Below, piece after piece: positions 34,189-43,012 of a stretch of DNA of 64,000 nt. The stretch's first letter is position 1, and each line of letters begins with the position of its first letter. The DNA comes from Proteiniclasticum ruminis (GTDB lineage: Bacteria > Bacillota > Clostridia > Clostridiales > Clostridiaceae). The notes below the pieces were generated by a model, which saw only the letters and a program-made list of their open reading frames with translations, had not been told where the DNA came from and did no database searches. A program made the translations under genes and the position numbers. The stretch is from positions 159,930-223,929 of the forward strand of contig NZ_FOVK01000003.1 in NCBI RefSeq assembly GCF_900115135.1, read 5' to 3'.

Positions 34189-34252
34189 GGAAGAGATGTA
34201 AATGATTACAGAAACTTCACCTTTCCATGTTTCGGGAATGGAGAAGGGATGC

Positions 34253-34258
34253 TATAAT
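34253..34258 (+). promoter_or_regulatory. TATAAT box of the thioesterase gene
   Basis: A perfect TATAAT 11 nt before the ribosome site GGAGGGG (34269-34275). Transcription would start near 34265, giving a leader of only about 18 nt. The -35 region (TTTCGG) is weak. Confidence 0.55.
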
Positions 34259-34282
34259 TAAATAGATTGGAGGGGAATTGTC

Positions 34283-34666
34283 ATCGAAAAACTCATTGGA
34301 CTGGAAAAGGAATTCATACGATCAGTAGAAGAAAAAGACACCGCTGAGGTGTTAGGATCCGGAGATCTGCCTGTATACGGCACACCTGGACTCATTGCTT
34401 TCATGGAGTATGGGGCGAAGGAATCCCTCATTCCATATCTATCTTCGGAAGAGACAACGGTGGGCATTTCCATGGAAATGAAACACTTGAGAGCAAGCCT
34501 TGTTGGTGCAGAAGTGCTGCTGAAGGTAAAGATCACGGAGGTTTCAGGGAAGAAAGTGAAGTTTCATCTCCTGGCTTTTGAAAAGGAACATCTTCTGGGA
34601 GAAGCGCATCATGAGAGAGTTCTTGTGAACCGGCAGAAGTTCATGGATAAATTGCATAACTCTTAA
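34283..34666 (+). CDS. Hot-dog thioesterase of the fluoroacetyl-CoA thioesterase (FlK) type, non-standard start
   Basis: About 127 residues. '[22 protein letters not shown]' and '[12 protein letters not shown]' match FlK-type thioesterases: the Thr, Glu and His at these places correspond to the catalytic Thr42, Glu50 and His76. Homology starts well before the first GTG (34349): the upstream frame reads '[21 protein letters not shown]'. No ATG, GTG or TTG exists in frame between the stop at 34259 and 34349. GGAGGGG is 7 nt before ATC 34283 and 1 nt before ATT 34277, so an ATC (or ATT) start is predicted unless there is a sequence error. Likely a CoA-thioester housekeeping enzyme. Confidence 0.78.
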   Translation: MEKLIGLEKEFIRSVEEKDTAEVLGSGDLPVYGTPGLIAFMEYGAKESLIPYLSSEETTVGISMEMKHLRASLVGAEVLLKVKITEVSGKKVKFHLLAFEKEHLLGEAHHERVLVNRQKFMDKLHNS

Positions 34667-34694
34667 ATTAATATATAGAACTGGGAGGTACATA

Positions 34695-36365
34695 TTGTTG
34701 AAAACCGATATTCAAATCGCTCAAGAATCCACCATGCTCCACATCAGAGATGTGGCAGGGAAGATAGGTCTTTCTGAGGATGACCTGGACTTTTATGGCA
34801 AGTATAAAGCCAAGATTTCTCTTGAGGTGTTAAAGAGAAACAAGGACAAGGAAGATGCCAAGCTGATTCTTGTCACAGCCATCAATCCAACTCCGGCAGG
34901 GGAAGGAAAATCTACCGTGACCGTAGGACTTGGCCAGGCGCTGAACAGAATCGGCAAGAAGACAGTCATTGCGCTGCGTGAGCCATCTTTAGGTCCTGTT
35001 TTTGGCGTAAAGGGTGGAGCAGCAGGTGGCGGATACAGCCAGGTTGTTCCGATGGAAGACATCAATCTTCATTTCACAGGAGACATGCACGCCATTACGA
35101 CAACGAACAACCTCTTGGCAGCAGCCATCGACAACCATATTCATCAGGGAAATGCGCTGAATCTGGATATCCGAAGAATTCTCTTCAAGAGAGTCATGGA
35201 TATGAATGACAGATCCTTAAGACAGGTGAATGTAGGACTTGGCGGAAAGCCAAACGGATTCCCAAGAGAAGACGGATTTATGATCACCGTTGCTTCTGAA
35301 GTCATGGCCATTCTATGTCTTGCCACTTCTTTGGAAGACCTGAAAGAAAGAATGGGCGAGATCATGATCGGATACAATCTGCAGGGAGAACCTGTATTTG
35401 CCAAAGACCTGAAGGTTCAGGGAGCCATGGCGCTTCTCATGAAAGATGCCATCATGCCAAACCTTGTTCAGACACTTGAGAACACACCGGCCATCATCCA
35501 TGGCGGACCTTTTGCAAACATTGCTCATGGCTGCAACAGCATCTTAGCTACCCAGACGGCATTGAAGCTTGGGGACTATGTGGTAACAGAAGCTGGATTT
35601 GGGGCGGACCTTGGTGCAGAGAAGTTCCTGGACATCAAGTGCAGATTTGGCGGACTGAACCCAAGTGCTGTGGTCATTGTAGCCACGGTAAGAGCCCTGA
35701 AACATCATGGAGGTGTTCTGAAAGCAGATCTTTCCACACCAAATGTGGATGCGCTGAAAAAGGGTATTGTGAACCTGGAGAAGCAGATCGAGAACATCAG
35801 AAAGTTCAATCTGGAGCCTGTGGTTGCCATCAACCGCTTCATGTCCGATTCCGTAGAGGAGCTGCAGTTCATTGAAGAGTTCCTCAACAACATCCACGTG
35901 AATGTGGCTCTTACAGAAGTGTGGGAAAAGGGTGGAGAAGGCGGAGAAGCTCTTGCGCATAAAGTTGTGGAAGTTGCTGAGAAATCCGGAACCTATAAAC
36001 CACTGTATGATGTGGACAAATCCATCAAAGAAAAAATAGAGACCATCGTCAAGGAGATTTATGGTGGAAGCTCTGTGGCGTACAGCGCACAGGCTGAGAA
36101 AACCATTAAAGAGATTGAAGCCATGGGACTCCATAAGAAGCCCATCTGCATGGCCAAGACCCAGTACTCTTTGTCCGATAATCCGAAGCTTCTGGGTGCA
36201 CCAAAGAACTTCGAAGTGAAGGTGAATGAAGTGAAGCTCAGTAATGGTGCGGGCTTTATCGTATGCCTCACCGGAGACATCATGACCATGCCGGGCCTGC
36301 CAAAGGTACCTGCGGCAAATCTCATGGACATTGATGAAGAAGGAAATATTGTAGGTCTGTTCTAA
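34695..36365 (+). CDS. fhs: Formate-tetrahydrofolate ligase
   Basis: A 556-residue enzyme of normal length. ATP site '[20 protein letters not shown]' (P-loop), '[40 protein letters not shown]', and '[20 protein letters not shown]' are diagnostic. It makes 10-formyl-tetrahydrofolate from formate, ATP and THF for purine synthesis and, in acetogens, the methyl branch of the Wood-Ljungdahl pathway; no other pathway genes are here. Two consecutive TTG codons (34695, 34698) fit GGGAGG; either may be the start. Confidence 0.97.
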   Translation: MLKTDIQIAQESTMLHIRDVAGKIGLSEDDLDFYGKYKAKISLEVLKRNKDKEDAKLILVTAINPTPAGEGKSTVTVGLGQALNRIGKKTVIALREPSLGPVFGVKGGAAGGGYSQVVPMEDINLHFTGDMHAITTTNNLLAAAIDNHIHQGNALNLDIRRILFKRVMDMNDRSLRQVNVGLGGKPNGFPREDGFMITVASEVMAILCLATSLEDLKERMGEIMIGYNLQGEPVFAKDLKVQGAMALLMKDAIMPNLVQTLENTPAIIHGGPFANIAHGCNSILATQTALKLGDYVVTEAGFGADLGAEKFLDIKCRFGGLNPSAVVIVATVRALKHHGGVLKADLSTPNVDALKKGIVNLEKQIENIRKFNLEPVVAINRFMSDSVEELQFIEEFLNNIHVNVALTEVWEKGGEGGEALAHKVVEVAEKSGTYKPLYDVDKSIKEKIETIVKEIYGGSSVAYSAQAEKTIKEIEAMGLHKKPICMAKTQYSLSDNPKLLGAPKNFEVKVNEVKLSNGAGFIVCLTGDIMTMPGLPKVPAANLMDIDEEGNIVGLF

Positions 36366-36377
36366 GCGGCAAGACAG

Positions 36378-36415
36378 TAAGAGCGGTGATTTTTAGGAAT
36401 CACCGCTCTTTTGAA
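36378..36415. terminator. Bidirectional terminator between fhs and the AraC gene
   Basis: AAGAGCGGTGATT-tttagg-AATCACCGCTCTT with T-runs on both strands; serves the two converging genes. Confidence 0.9.
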
Positions 36416-37266
36416 TGGAAGGAAGATTTTCGCTCTCTTTTTCTGTATTCAGCCGGAGTGCACCCCATCTTCTTCCGGAAGGTTTGAGTGAAATAGGACT
36501 GGGAATTGAAACCTACAATGTTTGAAATCTGGGAAACCGTATGATGGGTGGTTTCCAGGAGATGTTTGGATTCCTCAATTCTTTTATCTATGAGATAATG
36601 GATGGGTGTGGTATCGAAATGTTTTTTGAACACATGGACCAGATAATACTTGTCCAGATAGGTTTCATTGGCTAAGGTATCCAGGGTGATGGGCTCTGAA
36701 TAGTGGATATCAATGTAGTTTTTGATATAGGTGCATTCCTTGGTGGTATTCTTTTGAGGAGCCAGCCTCAAGGCGGATTTGGTTCTTCGGACCAGATTGA
36801 GGAGCAGGATATTCAGGTAGTTCTGACAGATGACTTCATAAGCGTCTTCCTTCTTTTCCACTTCACTGATGAGGGATTGAAATACAGTGAGGATTTCTTC
36901 CCGGTGTTTTCGGTAATTGTGGAAACTGTAGAAGCTGTCTTCCTGTGGACGCCCCGTTTCGTAAAGAGACAAGGAAAGTCCGTCTATGCCCAGCACGATA
37001 TATTCCAGAGGGTTTGCATCCTTGGAAGACTCCGTATGGACCACATTGGCATTGACAATGACCAGGTCATCCTCCACCACGTGGAAGGTTTTGTCTTCAA
37101 TGAGAAAGTTCCCGGATCCCTTCACCACATAAAAGAGCTCTGTGAAAGGATGGCTGTGCATGGTGGAATGCCAGTCTTTCTCATAACGGGCCTTTGAGAC
37201 ATAGATGAGGCTGGCGGAAATCCGTTCATTGTTGTGGTTGATGATTTTATAGACGATATTGGACAA
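36400..37266 (-). CDS. AraC-family regulator of the galacto-N-biose operon
   Basis: A 288-residue AraC protein. N-terminal cupin sensor (~residues 10-150; 'HSHPFTELFYVVKGSGNFLIEDKTF' has the cupin His residues) and a C-terminal double HTH (~185-285: 'IKNYIDIHYSEPITLDTLANETYLDKYYLVHVFKKHF', 'ISNIVGFNSQSYFTQTFRKKMGCTPAEYRK'). TTG 37266 is 8 nt after AAAGGAG and is preferred over the upstream ATG at 37347, which has no ribosome site. Divergent from the ABC/GH112 operon, so it probably activates that operon when a sugar binds the cupin. Confidence 0.9.
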   Translation of the reverse strand: MSNIVYKIINHNNERISASLIYVSKARYEKDWHSTMHSHPFTELFYVVKGSGNFLIEDKTFHVVEDDLVIVNANVVHTESSKDANPLEYIVLGIDGLSLSLYETGRPQEDSFYSFHNYRKHREEILTVFQSLISEVEKKEDAYEVICQNYLNILLLNLVRRTKSALRLAPQKNTTKECTYIKNYIDIHYSEPITLDTLANETYLDKYYLVHVFKKHFDTTPIHYLIDKRIEESKHLLETTHHTVSQISNIVGFNSQSYFTQTFRKKMGCTPAEYRKRERKSSFHSKER

Positions 37267-37368
37267 GATGAGCGCTCCTTTCCACTTAGAATGTAATCCT
37301 TTTACCTCATTATAAACAAATTTTCTGATATAGCAATATAATGACAATTCATCACAAGATAATGATAC

Positions 37369-37394
37369 TAAAAACGTTTACCGAAATTTATACT
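37369..37394 (+). promoter_or_regulatory. Candidate cre site and -10 box of the galacto-N-biose operon
   Basis: TAAAAACGTTTACC (37369-37382) matches the CcpA cre consensus TGWAARCGYTWNCW at 12 of 14 places. TATACT (37389-37394) is a good -10 box, but the -35 position (TACTAA) is weak, as is common at AraC-activated promoters. Suggests carbon catabolite repression over specific activation. Confidence 0.55.
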
Positions 37395-37439
37395 AAAGAT
37401 AACAAGTTGCGTAGAGCAATGATTAACTAGGAGGGTCCC

Positions 37440-38825
37440 ATGAAGAAAATTTTAGCACTTCTTATGTCCATTACCCTGGTCGTTGGCCTTTCAGCCTGCG
37501 GTCAGAAAGCTGAAGATGATCCTGTCACTCCAGGAGGTCCAGAAACACCAGCAGAAACTCCTGAGGAAACAGAAGAAAGAACCCTGAAAATTGCGGGTCT
37601 TGACGGAGGATACGGAAAAGAGCATTGGATGGCCGTTGCAGAGAAGTTTGAAGAAAACAATCCAGGTGTTACCGTAGAACTGACACTGGAGAAGAACATC
37701 GAAGATGTTCTGAGACCTCAGATCCAGGCCATGAATGTGCCAGACCTTATGTATATCTCCGTAGGCCGTGAAGGCATGATGACAGAAACCCTCATCAAAG
37801 AGAATGCTGTCATGGATATCACAGATGTGCTCTCCATGAAGGTTCCTGGAGAAGAGGTTACCGTTTCTGAAAAAATCATCCCAGGCTTTACCGATACTTT
37901 AATCACCAATCCTTATGGGGATGGAAAGACTTATCTGGCACCGCTTTTCTATGGACCAACAGGACTGTTCTATAACAGCGGCCTGGTGGGCGAAGGAAAG
38001 ACCTATGACCTTCCAGAAACCTTTGAAGAGCTTTTTGCGCTGAATGAGACTGCAAAAGCCAATGGTAGCTCCCTGTTCACCTATCCTACCACAGGATACT
38101 TTGATGCCTTCTTCTATGCACTGGTCAATGAGGTAGGTGGTGCTGACTTCTTCAACAAGGCTATGACCTTTGATGTGGAGACCTGGAACAGCGATACCAT
38201 GAAAGAAGTGTTCGCCATCGTTGGTGAACTTGTTTCCTACAATCATCCTGACACAGTGGCTCAGGCAAACAATGAAGGATTTACCAAGAACCAGCAGCTG
38301 ATTCTTGACAACAAAGCTCTGTTTATTCCAAACGGTACCTGGCTGCCTGGAGAAATGGAAAAAGCACCAAGAGCAGAAGGCTTCGAGTGGGGATTCACCG
38401 CACTGCCAGCAGTGGAAAAGGGCGGAGACCGTTACTCCTATACATTCTTTGAACAGATGTACATTCCTGAAGGAGCCAAGGAAGCAGATCTTGCCAAAGA
38501 GTTCATTGCTTATATGTACTCAGATGAAGCAGCAAAGATCATCTATGAGAAGTCCGGTGCAGTTATGCCTGTGACGACAGCTTCTTCCTTTATGACGGAT
38601 GAAGATCCAAACAAGCTTTACTATTCTGTATATGACGATGGAGCAAAGGCAGCCATGGGCGGGTTCCAGTCTGCACCAGCAGTGGAAGGTGTAGATCTTG
38701 TAAGCAGCACCGGAATTCTCTTTGGCACCATCAATTCTGTAGCCACAGGAGACAAGACAGTGGATACATGGCATCAGGAAGTTGTGGATGCAGTGACCAA
38801 AATCAGTGCTGCAATGAACAACTAA
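37440..38825 (+). CDS. ABC sugar-binding lipoprotein (CUT1 family)
   Basis: A 461-residue lipoprotein: signal 'MKKILALLMSITLVVGLSAC' with the lipobox Cys20, an acidic Thr-Pro-Glu linker, then a type II binding fold (~50-461: 'LKIAGLDGGYGKEHWMAVAEKFEENNPGVTVEL', 'NGTWLPGEMEKAP'). Extracellular receptor of the importer formed with the next two genes, probably for galacto-N-biose or lacto-N-biose because a GH112 phosphorylase follows. A strong hairpin separates it from the permease gene. Confidence 0.92.
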   Translation: MKKILALLMSITLVVGLSACGQKAEDDPVTPGGPETPAETPEETEERTLKIAGLDGGYGKEHWMAVAEKFEENNPGVTVELTLEKNIEDVLRPQIQAMNVPDLMYISVGREGMMTETLIKENAVMDITDVLSMKVPGEEVTVSEKIIPGFTDTLITNPYGDGKTYLAPLFYGPTGLFYNSGLVGEGKTYDLPETFEELFALNETAKANGSSLFTYPTTGYFDAFFYALVNEVGGADFFNKAMTFDVETWNSDTMKEVFAIVGELVSYNHPDTVAQANNEGFTKNQQLILDNKALFIPNGTWLPGEMEKAPRAEGFEWGFTALPAVEKGGDRYSYTFFEQMYIPEGAKEADLAKEFIAYMYSDEAAKIIYEKSGAVMPVTTASSFMTDEDPNKLYYSVYDDGAKAAMGGFQSAPAVEGVDLVSSTGILFGTINSVATGDKTVDTWHQEVVDAVTKISAAMNN

Positions 38826-38845
38826 TGAGTTGATTTTACGGATGA

Positions 38846-38881
38846 TTACGGTGGAAGAAAACTCTTCCACCGTTCATTTTT
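38846..38881 (+). terminator. Intra-operon hairpin after the binding-protein gene
   Basis: ACGGTGGAAGA-aaac-TCTTCCACCGT, followed by TCATTTTT. Very stable; the imperfect T-run suggests partial termination or protection of the binding-protein mRNA, giving more receptor than permease. Confidence 0.75.
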
Positions 38882-38897
38882 GAAAGGAGTGATATGA

Positions 38898-39788
38898 ATG
38901 AAAGACAGAGCAAAGAAAAGATTCATCGCTGCCTGCATTGCGCCGGCCTTGATTCTTGTTCTTGTATTTATGGCGTATCCTACGCTGAATGTCTTCATCA
39001 TGTCTTTATACAAATGGGGAGGTCTCTCGAGAAACAAGACCTTCGTAGGACTGAATAATTTTCTTCTTCTCACAAAAGACACCAATTTTATACGGTCACT
39101 GCAGAACACCCTGATGATCATTGTCCTTGTCACTATGGTGACGCTTTCTGTAGCCATGATCTTCGCCTCTATTCTTGTGCGCGAAAAGATTAAAGGGCAG
39201 AACTTCTTCAGAATCGTGTTCTATATACCGAATATCCTGTCCGTGGTGGTGATTTCCTCCATCTTCTCAGCCATCTATGACCCCAGTATGGGTCTTCTCA
39301 ATGGTCTTTTAAGAAGCATTCAGGGAGAGGGATTTCAGAACATCCAGTGGCTGGGCAATCAGAAAATTGTGCTCTATGCCATCATTGTGGCCATGATCTG
39401 GCAGGCAGTGGGCTATTACATGGTCATGTACATGGCCAGTATGAGCAGCATCCCGGTCCATCTTTACGAAGCAGCGGATATTGAAGGTGCTGGAAAAGTG
39501 AAGCAGTTTTTCAGTATCACTTTGCCCCTTGTGTGGGATACGGTAAGGACAACCCTGACTTTTTATGTCATCAGCTCCATCAATCTGAGTTTTCTCTTTG
39601 TGAAGGTGATGACTTCCGGAGGACCTGATGGTGCTTCCAATGTAATTTTAAATTATATGTACAACCAGGCGTATACCAATTCCAGTTACGGATATGGTAT
39701 GTCCATTGGTGTGGTGATCTTCCTCTTTTCGTTCCTCTTGTCACTGCTGGTGAACAAGCTGACGAAACGGGAACAGTACCAGTATTAA
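38898..39788 (+). CDS. ABC sugar permease 1 (CUT1)
   Basis: A 296-residue permease with six membrane helices. N-terminal 'FIAACIAPALILVLVFMAYPTLNVFIMSLYKWGG' and the EAA loop 'YEAADIEGAGKVKQFFSITLPLV', the contact for the ATPase. No ATPase gene is in the operon; CUT1 systems often share an MsmK-type ATPase coded elsewhere. ATG 17 nt after a GAAAGGAG; the second permease follows after 13 nt. Confidence 0.92.
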   Translation: MKDRAKKRFIAACIAPALILVLVFMAYPTLNVFIMSLYKWGGLSRNKTFVGLNNFLLLTKDTNFIRSLQNTLMIIVLVTMVTLSVAMIFASILVREKIKGQNFFRIVFYIPNILSVVVISSIFSAIYDPSMGLLNGLLRSIQGEGFQNIQWLGNQKIVLYAIIVAMIWQAVGYYMVMYMASMSSIPVHLYEAADIEGAGKVKQFFSITLPLVWDTVRTTLTFYVISSINLSFLFVKVMTSGGPDGASNVILNYMYNQAYTNSSYGYGMSIGVVIFLFSFLLSLLVNKLTKREQYQY

Positions 39789-39801
39789 ATAGGAGGATCG
39801 G

Positions 39802-40671
39802 ATGAAAAAGAACAAAATCAATCTGTATAAGCTCTTCATCTATAGTGCGCTGATTGCTCTTGCTGTCAGCATCATCGTTCCGGTTCTCTGGGTTTTTATG
39901 GCTTCCGTCAAGGACAATCAGGAGTTTTACGGAAATCCCTGGAGCTTGCCCAAGGCCATCCGCTGGGAGAACTTTAAAGAAGCAGTGGAGATTGCCAATA
40001 TGGGAGAGTACTTCACAAACTCCATTGTGGTGACGGCACTGGCCATCGGAATTCTTCTTCTGGTCTCTATTCCCTGTGCCTATGCTCTCGCAAGATTTGA
40101 ATTTAAAGGACGTAAAATTCTTTCGGGTATTTTCCAGGCTGGAATTTTCGTCAACGTGAACTACATCGTCGTACCGATTTTTCTGATGCTCCTCGACTGG
40201 GACATCGCGCTTCGGGGACGCTTTGACAGAGGATTCTTTTTGGACAACAGGTTTGTGCTGGCCCTTGTGTATGCGGCCACAGCCATCCCTTTTACCGTAT
40301 ATCTTCTGTCCAATTATTTCAGAACCATTCCCAAAGAGTTTGAAGAAGCGGCCAGTGTGGATGGAGCCAGCCATTTCAAAACTATGGTTTCCATTATGAT
40401 TCCCATGGCGAAACCCAGCATCATCACAGTGATTCTCTTCAACTTCCTGGCATTCTGGAATGAATACATCATCGCCCTGACGCTGATGCCCAGCAGCACC
40501 AAAACGCTGCCGGTGGGGCTCATCAATCTGATGCAGTCTCAAAGAGGCGCGGCTAACTATGGTCCAATGTATGCCGGTCTTGTGCTGGTGATGCTGCCGA
40601 CCTTGATTCTCTATGTGCTTGTACAAAAGAAACTAACTGAAGGAATGACTGTTGGAGGAGTGAAAGGATAA
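39802..40671 (+). CDS. ABC sugar permease 2 (CUT1)
   Basis: A 289-residue permease with six helices. 'VPVLWVFMASVKDNQEFYGNPWSLPKAIRWENFKEAV' is the usual start of the second CUT1 permease, and the EAA loop 'FEEAASVDGASHFKTMVSIMIPMAKP' is intact. Ends 'VQKKLTEGMTVGGVKG', the standard C-terminus. Heterodimer with the preceding permease. Confidence 0.93.
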   Translation: MKKNKINLYKLFIYSALIALAVSIIVPVLWVFMASVKDNQEFYGNPWSLPKAIRWENFKEAVEIANMGEYFTNSIVVTALAIGILLLVSIPCAYALARFEFKGRKILSGIFQAGIFVNVNYIVVPIFLMLLDWDIALRGRFDRGFFLDNRFVLALVYAATAIPFTVYLLSNYFRTIPKEFEEAASVDGASHFKTMVSIMIPMAKPSIITVILFNFLAFWNEYIIALTLMPSSTKTLPVGLINLMQSQRGAANYGPMYAGLVLVMLPTLILYVLVQKKLTEGMTVGGVKG

Positions 40672-40672
40672 T

Positions 40673-42850
40673 ATGAGTAAAACTAAAGGTCGCGTGACCT
40701 TGCCAAGTGAAACGGGGTTTTTAGAAGAAACCAAGGAAATGATGGAGCGCTGGGGCGCAGATGCCATCAGAGACAGTGACGGCACAAAGCTATCGGAAGA
40801 CCTGAAAAGCCTGGATGCCAAAATCTATACCACTTATTTTGTCAGCAGAGGACATAATGATTTTTCAAGAAACCATATGGAGGAGACCCAGTCTCTTTAT
40901 CTTATGAGCCGCCATACTTTAGCGGTGGACACCACTCTCCGCATTTCTTTTATGGACGGATATTTCCGCCAGCAGGTGATGCCGGATTACGATCATGACC
41001 CAAAGATCTACTGGGAGGTCATGGACCGGACACTGGGCACCGTGGTGCCTGTGGAGAACTGGGAGGTATGGACTGAAAGTGATGAAGTGGTGTTAAAAGA
41101 CATCGCACCTTACCATGAGTACACCGTGTCTTTCCTGGTGAAAGCCATCTGGGATCCCACCCAGATGTACAACCATATCACCAACAACTGGGGAGACAAA
41201 GAGCATGATATTCCCTTTGATGTGAGAAAGAAGCACTCCAATGAATATATCCATAGCTATATGAGCCAGTGGATGAAAGAGAATCCAAGGACAGACGTTG
41301 TAAGATTCACCACCTTCTTCTATCATTTCACTTTGGTGTTCAATGATCTTGGAAAAGAGAAGTTTGTGGACTGGTTTGGATACAGCGCCAGCGTTTCTGT
41401 AGATGCTTTAGAAGCCTTTGCCAAGGAAAAAGGCTACAGACTGCGCCCAGAGCATATTGTGGACAAGGGATACTATAATACAGCTTTCCGTGTGCCCACA
41501 AAGGAGTATCTGGATTTCATTGACTTCCAGAGCGCTTATGTGGCGAAGCAGGCGAAAAAACTGGTGGATGAGGTGCACAGGCACGGAAAAGAAGCCATGA
41601 TGTTCCTGGGAGACAACTGGATCGGCACAGAGCCCTACGGCAAGTACTTCCCGGAAATTGGCTTGGATGCTGTGGTCGGTTCCGTAGGTGGAGGCGCAAC
41701 CCTTCGGATGATTTCAGAAATTCCCGGGGTAAAGTATACGGAGGGCAGATTCCTTCCTTACTTCTTCCCGGATACGTTCAGAGAAGGCAATGACCCTACC
41801 ATCGAGGCGAAAGAAAACTGGAGAATGGCCAGACGTGCCATCATGAGAAAGCCTGTGGACCGGATCGGATACGGCGGATACCTTTCTCTTGCCTATCAGT
41901 TCCCGAGCTTTGTGGATTATATCGAAAAGGTCACAGATGAATTCAGAGAAATCTACGACAACATTAAAGGAAAAAAACCATACACAGGCCTCAAAGTAGC
42001 GGTGCTTAATTCCTGGGGTACCCTCAGGTCCTGGCAGACCCATATGGTAGCCCATGCACTGTGGTACAAGCAGATCTATTCCTACTTGGGTATTTTGGAA
42101 GCCTTAAGTGGAGACAGCGTGGAAGTATCCTTCCTGTCTTTCGAAGATGTGAAAACCAATGGCGTGCCACAGGATGTGGATGTGCTTCTCAATGCAGGGG
42201 ATGCAGGGACTGCATTTTCTGGTGGAGAGGAGTGGCTCGATGAGAAGCTTGTCACCACCATCAGAAGATGGGTCTACGAAGGCGGTGGATTCATCGGGGT
42301 GGGAGAACCTTCTGCGGTGCATCATGGCGGCCGATACTTCCAGCTGGCAGACATTCTTGGCGTGGACAAAGAGCTGGGCTTCAGTCTCAGCACAGACAAA
42401 TACTTCCACACAGCCAAGGAGAAGCATTTCATCACAGAGGGGATAGAATCCCCACTGGACTTTGGTGAAGGCATGAAAAATATTTATGCTTTAGGCAAAG
42501 ACACCGAGATTCTCAGCTACCATGACGGTCAGGTGGAGCTTTCCGCCCATGACTTCGGGAAAGGAAGAGGCATCTATATTGCAGGACTTCCCTTCAATTT
42601 TGAGAATGCAAGGCTCCTTCACAGGTGCATGTATTATGCGGCCCATAAGGAAGAAGAGCTCCATAAGCTTTTTGCCGAGAATATTTATGTGGAAGTGCAT
42701 GGATATCCGGAGATTGGAAGATATGCTCTGGTGAACAACACAGATTCAGAGCAAAAAACTGCAGTCTATGATGAAAAGGGCAGAAAGACCATGACGGTTT
42801 TAGCGCCTCAGGAAATCAGATGGATGGAGATGGAGAAAAATGAAGAGTAA
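40673..42850 (+). CDS. lnpA: 1,3-beta-galactosyl-N-acetylhexosamine phosphorylase (GH112)
   Basis: A 725-residue GH112 enzyme of normal length. 'SRGHNDFSRNHMEETQSLYLMSRHTLAVDTTLRISFMDGYF' at the N-terminus, the TIM-barrel core with 'MMFLGDNWIGTEPYGKYFPEIGLDAVVGS' (its Asp is at the catalytic-acid place), and 'LNSWGTLRSWQTHMVAHALWYKQIYSYLGILEALSG' are recognisable. It splits galacto-N-biose (mucin core 1) and/or lacto-N-biose (milk sugars) with phosphate to galactose 1-phosphate and GalNAc or GlcNAc. Cytosolic. It starts one base after the permease gene. Preference between the two disaccharides is not evident. Confidence 0.95.
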   Translation: MSKTKGRVTLPSETGFLEETKEMMERWGADAIRDSDGTKLSEDLKSLDAKIYTTYFVSRGHNDFSRNHMEETQSLYLMSRHTLAVDTTLRISFMDGYFRQQVMPDYDHDPKIYWEVMDRTLGTVVPVENWEVWTESDEVVLKDIAPYHEYTVSFLVKAIWDPTQMYNHITNNWGDKEHDIPFDVRKKHSNEYIHSYMSQWMKENPRTDVVRFTTFFYHFTLVFNDLGKEKFVDWFGYSASVSVDALEAFAKEKGYRLRPEHIVDKGYYNTAFRVPTKEYLDFIDFQSAYVAKQAKKLVDEVHRHGKEAMMFLGDNWIGTEPYGKYFPEIGLDAVVGSVGGGATLRMISEIPGVKYTEGRFLPYFFPDTFREGNDPTIEAKENWRMARRAIMRKPVDRIGYGGYLSLAYQFPSFVDYIEKVTDEFREIYDNIKGKKPYTGLKVAVLNSWGTLRSWQTHMVAHALWYKQIYSYLGILEALSGDSVEVSFLSFEDVKTNGVPQDVDVLLNAGDAGTAFSGGEEWLDEKLVTTIRRWVYEGGGFIGVGEPSAVHHGGRYFQLADILGVDKELGFSLSTDKYFHTAKEKHFITEGIESPLDFGEGMKNIYALGKDTEILSYHDGQVELSAHDFGKGRGIYIAGLPFNFENARLLHRCMYYAAHKEEELHKLFAENIYVEVHGYPEIGRYALVNNTDSEQKTAVYDEKGRKTMTVLAPQEIRWMEMEKNEE

Positions 42851-43001
42851 GACGATTCTTATGACAGGAGTTTTCCTGGCAGGACTGGTACTCCTCTTTG
42901 CAGGTCATAGAACACAAGGGCCGGGAGGTCTGGGGATCATGATCCTCGGCCTTGGCCTTCTTCTTGGCGATCTTTATCTTTATAACGCGGCACAACGCTA
43001 A
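42840..43001 (+). CDS. Small two-helix membrane protein in the galacto-N-biose operon
   Basis: A 53-residue frame whose ATG overlaps the end of lnpA by 11 nt; GGAGATGG lies 7-10 nt upstream. Two hydrophobic helices, 'TILMTGVFLAGLVLLFAG' (~5-22) and 'GGLGIMIL' through 'GLLLGDLYLY' (~28-48), are joined by a short Gly-Pro turn. It fills the only gap between lnpA and the nucleotidyltransferase gene and ends 11 nt before it, so it is probably translated. Function unknown; a helper of the importer is one guess. Confidence 0.6.
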   Translation: MKSKTILMTGVFLAGLVLLFAGHRTQGPGGLGIMILGLGLLLGDLYLYNAAQR

Positions 43002-43012
43002 GGAGGAGAAGG

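Noticed and set aside
36703..37197. 164-codon plus-strand frame opposite the AraC gene
   Set aside because: Antisense shadow of a clear AraC gene; no ribosome site or motif.
39580..40626. 348-codon minus-strand frame opposite the sugar permeases
   Set aside because: Long only because of codon bias of the two permease genes; low-complexity His/Asn/Gln-rich translation with no family features.
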